Shown here piece after piece: positions 1-5,226 of a DNA stretch of 6,615 nt. Under the pieces are notes generated by a model. The model worked only from the letters and a program-made list of their open reading frames with translations, did no database searches and was not told the DNA's origin. Location: the NCBI GenBank assembly GCA_016926315.1, contig JAFGOU010000087.1, positions 1 through 6,615 of the forward strand, written 5' to 3'. A program made the translations under genes and the position numbers. This stretch comes from Chitinispirillaceae bacterium. Lineage in GTDB: Bacteria > Fibrobacterota > Chitinivibrionia > Chitinivibrionales > Chitinispirillaceae. Numbering within the stretch: the first letter of the stretch is position 1; the number at the start of each line of letters is the position of its first letter.

Positions 1-1095
1 CGCAACCGGCTGCCGGTCGAAACGCGGGTATCGGAAAGCCACGACGAACTTATCAAAAACGCCGTTGAAAACGAACTTGAGCGCGGCGGCCAGGTGTATT
101 TTGTAAATAACCGTATCAAAAACCTCGATATGGTGCGCGACAAGATCGTTCATCTGGTCCCGAGCGCGCGGGTGATCGCCGCGCACGGACAGATGCACGA
201 GCACGAACTCGAACGCGTGATGAAAGAGTTCGTCGCCGGGCGGTTCGACGTGCTGCTTTCGACCGTGATCATCGAGAACGGCCTCGATATCCCCAACGTC
301 AACACCATCATCGTGAACCGGGCCGACGCCATGGGCCTCTCGCAGCTCTACCAGTTACGGGGCCGCGTCGGCCGTTCTAGCGAGCAGGCCTATGCCTACC
401 TCCTCACTCCGCCCTACCGCGAAGTCGCCGAGGAATCGCTTCTGCGCCTGCGCGCCCTCGAGCAGTACACCGAGCTCGGCAGCGGCTTTCAGATCGCCAT
501 GCGCGACCTCGAGATCAGGGGCGCAGGCAACCTGCTCGGCACCAAACAGCACGGGTTCATCGCCGCGGTCGGCTTCGAGCTATACTGCCGGCTGCTGCAG
601 GAGGCGGTACTGGAACTGAAGGGCGAAAAAACGCCGGAGAAATTGCTTGATGTCAAACTGGATATCCCCCTTGAAGCGTATGTCCCAACCGAGTTTGTCG
701 CCGACGGCGCGTCACGGATAGCGATTTATCACGACCTCTCCTCAATCACCGATGTCGATGCGCTCGCCGATCTGGAAAAAAGCCTGGTCGACCGTTTCGG
801 CCCGCTGCCCAGAAGCGTGAATGCGCTCATGCTGCTCATGCGCATCAAATGCTCGGCAAGGAAAGCGGGCATCGGTCGCGTTGCGATAAGCGACGACGGA
901 ATCCTTTCCCTGGCGTTTGATGGGGAGGCTGAAACGGTGCGAAACAGGATAATGGCCTTCATGGGAACCTGCGGCCTGGTGTTCGAGGCCTCTACCGAGG
1001 ATCCACAGACGGTGCTGAAAAGGAGGCTATCGTCGGTTTCCAGGCAGGAACGTGCGCAGGAAGCGCTTGCAATGATTTCCGGCGCATGCGGTTGA
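1..1095 (+). CDS. mfd: Transcription-repair coupling factor Mfd, C-terminal part (5' end outside window)
   Basis: Mfd is a cytoplasmic DNA translocase that removes stalled RNA polymerase from DNA lesions and recruits the UvrA-based excision machinery. The frame is open from base 1 and ends at TGA 1093-1095, giving 364 residues of a protein usually about 1,100-1,200 long. Visible in order (fragment numbering) are the end of the RecG-like second helicase lobe with motif V (STVIIENGLDIP, about 87-98) and motif VI (QLYQLRGRVGR, about 115-125). Next comes the Mfd-typical stretch DLEIRGAGNLLG followed by GF.LY (about 169-194), then the C-terminal TRCF/D7 domain (about 217-293, including VDRFGPLP). 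The RGAGNLLG region and the D7 domain separate Mfd from RecG and other helicases. The C-terminus looks intact. The next gene begins 106 bp later on the same strand. The family call is close to certain; only the upstream part is missing. Confidence 0.97.
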   Translation, partial: RNRLPVETRVSESHDELIKNAVENELERGGQVYFVNNRIKNLDMVRDKIVHLVPSARVIAAHGQMHEHELERVMKEFVAGRFDVLLSTVIIENGLDIPNVNTIIVNRADAMGLSQLYQLRGRVGRSSEQAYAYLLTPPYREVAEESLLRLRALEQYTELGSGFQIAMRDLEIRGAGNLLGTKQHGFIAAVGFELYCRLLQEAVLELKGEKTPEKLLDVKLDIPLEAYVPTEFVADGASRIAIYHDLSSITDVDALADLEKSLVDRFGPLPRSVNALMLLMRIKCSARKAGIGRVAISDDGILSLAFDGEAETVRNRIMAFMGTCGLVFEASTEDPQTVLKRRLSSVSRQERAQEALAMISGACG

Positions 1096-1201
1096 TGAAG
1101 AACCGTTAACCCCGGCGGCACTCTTCCCCTTTAATTCCCGTCTGCTCATAAGCTATTTTTCCACAAGGTGTTTTTATTCTCTCTTCACCCGAAAGGCCCT
1201 T
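1096..1201 (+). promoter_or_regulatory. Intergenic gap mfd-surA, with ribosome binding site for the downstream gene
   Basis: This gap holds no gene. I see no convincing stem-loop followed by a T-run, so no intrinsic terminator for mfd can be called, and no clear -35/-10 pair. The second half is pyrimidine- and T-rich. GAAAGG at 1191-1196 lies 5 bases before the ATG at 1202 and is a plausible, moderately strong Shine-Dalgarno site that supports that start. Whether a promoter lies here or the downstream genes are read through from mfd cannot be decided from sequence. Confidence 0.4.
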
Positions 1202-2491
1202 ATGCGTTATTGCCGGATCCTTTTCCTTTTTTCCCTGTTTTCCTCCTTCTCTCTCTCCTCCTCGCAGCCGCGTCTCGACGGCATTGCCGCGGTGGTAGGT
1301 GACGAGCATATCCTTCTCTCCGAAGTCGACGCCTATACCGCCCTGCGCCTGAAGGGGGAGGGCCTCAAGCCCGATCCGGACGACATCGTGAAATACCGCA
1401 AACAGTACCTTCACGAACTCATCGACGGTAAGGTCCTGCTTGCCCACGCCAAAAACGACACCACCGTGCAGGTGACCGGCGAAGAGGTCGACCGTGCCCT
1501 CGACAGTCATATCGCCTCGATCCTCCAGCAGAACAAGCTCTCTCTGGACAGCCTGGAATTGCTGCTCCAGCGGGAACAGGGTATATCGCTCGCGAAATTC
1601 AAGGCCGAATCCCGCTCCGCGATCAGGGAGCAGCTTCTCAAACAGAAGGTCCATCGCCAGTATCTTTCATCCATTAAAGTCTCCCGCCGCGATGTCGAGG
1701 AGTTTTACAAAACCTATAAAGACAGCCTCCCCTTAACCGGCGAAAGCGTCCTGCTTTCAAAACTCGCGATAGAAATCGCTCCGCAGGCATCGGTCCGTCA
1801 GGCCGCGTATGAAAAAATCCTTTCGATCAAACAGCGCCTCGATGCGGGAGCGGATTTCGCCGAGATGGCAAAACAACACTCCGAAAGCCCGGATGCCGCA
1901 AGCGGCGGCGACCTCGGGTTTATCGAAAAAGGCTCGCTCACCCTGCTTGCCTTTGAGCAGAAAGCGTTCTCGCTTCCGGTCGGCCAGACAAGCGACCCGT
2001 TCCAAACCCAGCTCGGGTTTCATCTGGTCAATGTCGTTGCCAGGGAAAACCAGAAGGTGCACGTCCGCCAGATTCTCGTTTCGGTCGCGGCTTCACCAGA
2101 ACAGATGAAAAAAACATCGGCCCTCCTCGATTCCGTGCGGCTCTCCTGCCGGTCGGATTCGGATTTCGCCGCCGCGGTAAAAAAATACAGCACCGACCGG
2201 CTGTCAAAGGTGCGTGGCGGACGACTCGGGTGGAAATCGCTTCTGGATCTTCCAGGCCAGGTGCGAGGGGCGATCGACACCCTGCAAAAAGGCGGGATCT
2301 CCGCGGTAATAAACGATACCAGGGAGATGGTGCTCTATCGCGTTGACGACCGGGTAGCCAAACGCCGCCTGACGCTTGACGACGACTGGCAGCTCCTTGC
2401 CGACAAGGCAAAAGACATCCAGGCGCAGAAAAAACTGGTCGAGCTGGTAAACCGCTGGCGCAGACAGGTGTATATCAGCATTAAAATCTGA
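1202..2491 (+). CDS. SurA-like exported chaperone / peptidyl-prolyl isomerase with two parvulin domains
   Basis: Likely a periplasmic folding factor for outer-membrane proteins. The 429-residue length is close to SurA (about 430). Residues 1-21 form a signal peptide: R2 and R5, a Phe/Leu/Ser-rich core, and a Ser-rich end before SQ. C4 lies too early to be a lipobox cysteine. Residues about 24-178 resemble the SurA N-terminal helical chaperone region, starting with the typical DGIAAVVGDEHILLSEVD. Parvulin domain 1 spans about 182-282, with DFAEMAKQHSESPDAASGGDLGF and the closing LGFH. Parvulin domain 2 spans about 286-383, with GGRLGW at 339-344. A short C-terminal helix region follows. Several parvulin histidines are absent: domain 1 lacks the first, domain 2 lacks both. 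Chaperone activity is therefore more likely than strong isomerase activity. ATG 1202 is chosen because it gives a complete signal peptide and has GAAAGG 5 bases upstream. A general PpiC-type foldase is the alternative name. Confidence 0.88.
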   Translation: MRYCRILFLFSLFSSFSLSSSQPRLDGIAAVVGDEHILLSEVDAYTALRLKGEGLKPDPDDIVKYRKQYLHELIDGKVLLAHAKNDTTVQVTGEEVDRALDSHIASILQQNKLSLDSLELLLQREQGISLAKFKAESRSAIREQLLKQKVHRQYLSSIKVSRRDVEEFYKTYKDSLPLTGESVLLSKLAIEIAPQASVRQAAYEKILSIKQRLDAGADFAEMAKQHSESPDAASGGDLGFIEKGSLTLLAFEQKAFSLPVGQTSDPFQTQLGFHLVNVVARENQKVHVRQILVSVAASPEQMKKTSALLDSVRLSCRSDSDFAAAVKKYSTDRLSKVRGGRLGWKSLLDLPGQVRGAIDTLQKGGISAVINDTREMVLYRVDDRVAKRRLTLDDDWQLLADKAKDIQAQKKLVELVNRWRRQVYISIKI

Positions 2492-2509
2492 CGGGAAAAT
2501 CGGCCGATT

Positions 2510-3250
2510 GTGGTTTACGACGCTCTCGCACCCCTTTACGACAGGATTATGAGCCATGTCGAATACGACGAATGGGCCGGGCTCATCGGGCGCGTTATCG
2601 ACCGCTTTCTCGCATGCGATCGTCCCTCCATATTTGAAATCGGCGCCGGCACCGGCGTTTTAGGGCAGCGCCTCTCCCGCAGAGGATACGACTATACCGG
2701 CTCGGACCGCTGTTATTCCATGTGTCGTTGCGGCACAACGCGAAACATCCCTTTTGTATGCGCCGACGGGCTTCGGCTTCCTCTTAAAAAACGGTTCGAC
2801 CTGATTCTTTTCCTCTACGACGGTATCAACTACCTTCCGACGCTCGACCATTATGCCTCGCTCATGGAGGAGGTGTCCCTGAACCTGCGCGACGGCGGGC
2901 TTTTTCTTTTTGACATCACCACCGAAGCCAACTCGCTCTCCCATTTCAGGCAGTATCTCGATTTCGAGGACTGGGGCGATTACGCCTGTATCCGCCGTAG
3001 TTACTATCGCAAAGGTCCCATGGAGCAGCATAACGAGTTTACGATATTCAAACGCCTGCCCGGGTCTTCTCCGCTCTTCGAAAAGATTGAGGAGCATCAT
3101 TGCCAGATGATTTTTCCTGCCGCCGGCATCGCCCGAAAGGTTCCGGCGTCCCGGTTTTCCGTTGAAGGCATTTGGGACGGGTATTCGTTCAACCGTTTCC
3201 GCCCACACTCCGAACGGGTTCATTTTCTCCTCAGAAAGCACCGCCGATGA
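2510..3250 (+). CDS. Class I SAM-dependent methyltransferase, substrate unknown
   Basis: Predicted soluble cytoplasmic methyltransferase of 246 residues. It starts with the common N-terminal motif YDALAPLYDRIM (3-14). Motif I, EIGAGTGVLG (43-52), is the glycine-rich SAM-binding loop; the post-I acidic residue is D66; CADGLRLPL (84-92) and FDLILFLYDGINYL (96-109) complete the Rossmann core. A region with LRDGGLFLFDI follows the core. The segment after D66 is unusual, carrying C68, C72 and C74 where relatives typically have a short helix (as in SPEMLAxAR). The GTG at 2510 is chosen because the conserved N-terminal motif begins immediately after it and a stop lies in frame just upstream (TGA 2489-2491). 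Its Shine-Dalgarno is poor (GGGA at 2493-2496, 13 bases away), so reinitiation after surA, 18 bp upstream, is plausible. The stop overlaps the ftsE start in ATGA. No substrate can be named. Confidence 0.85.
   Translation: MVYDALAPLYDRIMSHVEYDEWAGLIGRVIDRFLACDRPSIFEIGAGTGVLGQRLSRRGYDYTGSDRCYSMCRCGTTRNIPFVCADGLRLPLKKRFDLILFLYDGINYLPTLDHYASLMEEVSLNLRDGGLFLFDITTEANSLSHFRQYLDFEDWGDYACIRRSYYRKGPMEQHNEFTIFKRLPGSSPLFEKIEEHHCQMIFPAAGIARKVPASRFSVEGIWDGYSFNRFRPHSERVHFLLRKHRR
3247..3250 (+). other. ATGA stop/start overlap, methyltransferase to ftsE
   Basis: The ftsE ATG (3247-3249) shares bases with the TGA (3248-3250) of the methyltransferase. The upstream ribosome site for ftsE is weak (an AGAAAG-like stretch in the end of the methyltransferase gene), so translation of ftsE probably depends on ribosomes finishing the previous gene. 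This ties the methyltransferase and ftsE into one transcript. Confidence 0.85.
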
Positions 3251-3909
3251 TACAGTTCTCCCATGTCACCAAAGAGTATCCCGGGGGCTTTACCGCCATT
3301 CAGGATATCTCCTTTTCGGTTGAAAAGGGGGATTTTCTGTTTCTCTGCGGCGCGAGCGGGGCCGGAAAATCCACCATACTCAAGCATATTTATATGGACG
3401 ACCGGCCGAGCGCGGGAAGGGTGTTTGTGTGCGGTTACGATTCCCACGCCATTCTTCCCCGCGAGGTCCCCTTCCTGCGCAGGAAACTCGGTGTCGTATT
3501 CCAGGACTTCAAACTTCTTGAAGACCGCACCATTTTCGAAAACGTGGCGTTTCCGCTCCGGGTGACCGGGGCCCGAGAGCGCACGCTCATGCGGCGCGTG
3601 TTCGATGTGCTGGCATGGACGGGACTCAGCCACAAGTCCTTTTACTTTCCAAGCCAGCTTTCCGGAGGCGAACAGCAACGTGTCGCCATCGCGCGCGCCA
3701 TCGCAAACGATCCCTGGGTGCTGCTTGCGGACGAACCGACCGGCAACCTCGACCTGGAGGTGTCGAAGGAGATCTTTTCGCTCCTGCAGACAACCAACTC
3801 GAGAGGCACGACCGTCATCATGGCAACACACGATCTGCAGCTTATCGAGCCGTTTCATTACCGCAGGATCATGCTTTCAAAGGGGTTGCTGGTAAAGGAG
3901 ATGCGATAG
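3247..3909 (+). CDS. ftsE: Cell division ABC transporter ATP-binding protein FtsE
   Basis: FtsE is the cytoplasmic ATPase that normally pairs with the membrane protein FtsX to control peptidoglycan hydrolases at the division site. The 220-residue product has the usual FtsE length (about 220-230). Motifs are complete: Walker [10 protein letters not shown] (35-43), Q-loop FQDF with Q86, signature LSGGEQQ (138-144), Walker B VLLADE with D162 and E163, D-loop NLD (167-169) and switch H195. FtsE-specific features are the opening [31 protein letters not shown] (75-91) and [11 protein letters not shown] 3247 is chosen over upstream in-frame starts because FtsE proteins begin at this point and because it overlaps the preceding TGA in ATGA, a translational-coupling arrangement. 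No ftsX follows; the next gene is a nucleotide-sugar dehydrogenase 61 bp away. LolD and MacB are related ATPases, but the N-terminal and Q-loop sequences fit FtsE better. Confidence 0.95.
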   Translation: MIQFSHVTKEYPGGFTAIQDISFSVEKGDFLFLCGASGAGKSTILKHIYMDDRPSAGRVFVCGYDSHAILPREVPFLRRKLGVVFQDFKLLEDRTIFENVAFPLRVTGARERTLMRRVFDVLAWTGLSHKSFYFPSQLSGGEQQRVAIARAIANDPWVLLADEPTGNLDLEVSKEIFSLLQTTNSRGTTVIMATHDLQLIEPFHYRRIMLSKGLLVKEMR

Positions 3910-3970
3910 GTGGCATGGAAAACTTCCTTTTTACTAACGACATTTTTTATTTTAACCAGCAGTCACCACC
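3910..3970 (+). promoter_or_regulatory. AT-rich gap between ftsE and the polysaccharide genes; possible promoter or leader
   Basis: These 61 bases are clearly richer in A and T than the flanking genes, especially about 3923-3955 with its T-runs. This is the most likely place for a promoter serving the polysaccharide genes, although no good -35/-10 pair can be named. A strong Shine-Dalgarno-like AAGGAG at 3895-3900, inside the end of ftsE, lies 9 bases before a GTG at 3910. That GTG opens a frame beginning with a short hydrophobic stretch, but the frame soon becomes an arginine-rich shadow of the next gene. No hairpin terminator is visible. Confidence 0.35.
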
Positions 3971-5224
3971 ATGGAGAAACTTGTGTATACACCGGTCATC
4001 TGTGTCGTAGGGCTCGGGTATGTCGGACTGCCGCTGGCGGTTGCGCTGTCGAAGCAATTCCGTGTTATCGGCTTCGATATCAACGCCGGACGCGTTGCCG
4101 TTCTGCAGAGCGGCAAAGACCCGAACGGCGAAGTCGCTCCAGGGGAACTTACATCCGCTCCGATCGAATACACCTCCGACAGCGCCGCTATTGCTCGCGC
4201 CGAATTTATCATCGTTGCCGTTCCCACGCCGATCGACGCCCATAAAAATCCTGACCTCACCCCGCTCTACCGTTCGTCGGAAACCGTTGGCGTGCACATG
4301 AAAAAAGGCGCGATCGTGGTGTATGAGTCAACGGTGTATCCCGGGGTCACGGAAGATGAGTGTGTCCCCTCCCTGGAAAAAGCCTCCGGTCTTACCTGGA
4401 AAAAAGATTTCTTCGTCGGGTACTCCCCCGAGCGCATCAACCCGGGCGATAAAAAGCATACGTTCACCACCATTCTCAAGATCGTTTCCGGGGATACGCC
4501 CGAAACGCTCGAAAATGTCGCGGCCGTCTACGGCGCGGTGGTCAAACCCGGCGTCTACAAAGCGTCTTCCATTAAGGTGGCGGAAGCGGCCAAGGTGATC
4601 GAAAACACCCAGCGCGACATCAATATCGCGCTTATGAACGAGTTGCGCATTATTTTCGATAAAATGGGTATCTCGACAAAAGAGGTTCTTGCCGCGGCAG
4701 GGACAAAGTGGAATTTCCTGCCGTTTGAACCGGGTCTGGTCGGCGGCCACTGCATAGGCATCGATCCCTACTATCTCGCTTACAAGGCAGAGGAGATCGG
4801 CCACCACCCGCAGATCATCATGGCCGGCCGGCGCATCAACGATGCCATGGGACGCTATTGGGCAAGAATGCTCATTAAGCAGATGATCCGCCGCAAGCTC
4901 AGCGTGATGGACGGCCGGGTGCTGATCCTGGGCATAACCTTTAAGGAAAACTGTCCGGATATCCGTAATTCACGGGTGGTCGATATTATAAACGAACTCA
5001 AGGAATTCGGCGTTTCCGTGGATGTCTGGGACCCGGTGGCCGACCCGGAAGAGGTTCGTGAGGAATATGGGTTCTCCCCCGTAACCGAGCCCCAAAAAGG
5101 TTCGTACGACGCCGTTATTCTTGCGGTCAAACATGAACGCATTATCGCCGCCGGTGCCAAAAGTCTGAAAACATTCCTCAGACCAAACGGAATTTTTTAC
5201 GACATCAAAGAGGTGCTGAACTGA
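3971..5224 (+). CDS. tviB: TviB/VipA-like UDP-N-acetylhexosamine 6-dehydrogenase
   Basis: Predicted cytoplasmic NAD-dependent enzyme that oxidises C6 of UDP-GlcNAc (or UDP-GalNAc) in two steps to the uronic acid, a precursor for capsule, O-antigen or exopolysaccharide. The 417 residues match the family length. The N-terminal Rossmann domain has GLGYVG (14-19) and VPTPID (84-89). Catalytic-region landmarks are SPERINPGD with E154, AAKVIENTQRD with K208 and N212, and the nucleophile C261 in VGGHCIGIDPYY. The C-terminal UDP-binding domain contains LGITFKENCPDIRNSR (320-335) and VWDP. ENTQRDINIALMNE and PERINPGDKKH are characteristic of the UDP-HexNAc dehydrogenase branch (TviB, WbpA, WecC) rather than plain UDP-glucose dehydrogenase, and TviB is the closest I recall. 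ATG 3971 has no good Shine-Dalgarno. GTG 3983 has GGAG 6 bases before it and still leaves the Rossmann strand intact, so it may be the true start. The stop overlaps the next start. Substrate assignment is inference from motifs. Confidence 0.9.
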   Translation: MEKLVYTPVICVVGLGYVGLPLAVALSKQFRVIGFDINAGRVAVLQSGKDPNGEVAPGELTSAPIEYTSDSAAIARAEFIIVAVPTPIDAHKNPDLTPLYRSSETVGVHMKKGAIVVYESTVYPGVTEDECVPSLEKASGLTWKKDFFVGYSPERINPGDKKHTFTTILKIVSGDTPETLENVAAVYGAVVKPGVYKASSIKVAEAAKVIENTQRDINIALMNELRIIFDKMGISTKEVLAAAGTKWNFLPFEPGLVGGHCIGIDPYYLAYKAEEIGHHPQIIMAGRRINDAMGRYWARMLIKQMIRRKLSVMDGRVLILGITFKENCPDIRNSRVVDIINELKEFGVSVDVWDPVADPEEVREEYGFSPVTEPQKGSYDAVILAVKHERIIAAGAKSLKTFLRPNGIFYDIKEVLN

Positions 5225-5226
5225 TG
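5222..5226 (+). other. TGATG stop/start overlap, dehydrogenase to export gene
   Basis: The dehydrogenase stop (TGA 5222-5224) shares one base with the start of the export gene (ATG 5224-5226). This indicates cotranscription and probable translational coupling of precursor synthesis and export within one polysaccharide operon. Confidence 0.85.

Noticed and set aside
1106..1654. Minus-strand frame of 182 codons covering the mfd-surA gap and the start of the surA-like gene
   Set aside because: It overlaps the signal peptide and chaperone region of the surA-like gene on the other strand and shows no domain of its own.
2636..2662. GC-rich, repeat-like GGCGCCGGCACCGGCG stretch that could form a hairpin
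   Set aside because: It encodes the glycine-rich SAM-binding loop (GAGTG) of the methyltransferase, and no T-run follows. It is explained by coding.
2722..2734. C-x3-C-x-C in the methyltransferase considered as a radical-SAM iron-sulfur motif
   Set aside because: Radical-SAM enzymes use C-x3-C-x2-C in a TIM-barrel context. Here the spacing differs and the fold is a class I Rossmann methyltransferase.
3220..3858. Long minus-strand frame (212 codons) opposite ftsE
   Set aside because: It lies antisense to a complete FtsE with all motifs. Its product resembles no family I recognise, and such frames are common opposite GC-rich genes.
3910..4245. A 111-codon frame starting GTG 3910 with a good ribosome site and a hydrophobic start
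   Set aside because: Beyond about residue 20 it overlaps the well-supported dehydrogenase and is arginine- and cysteine-rich, as expected of an out-of-frame reading. It is kept only as a possible leader in the findings.
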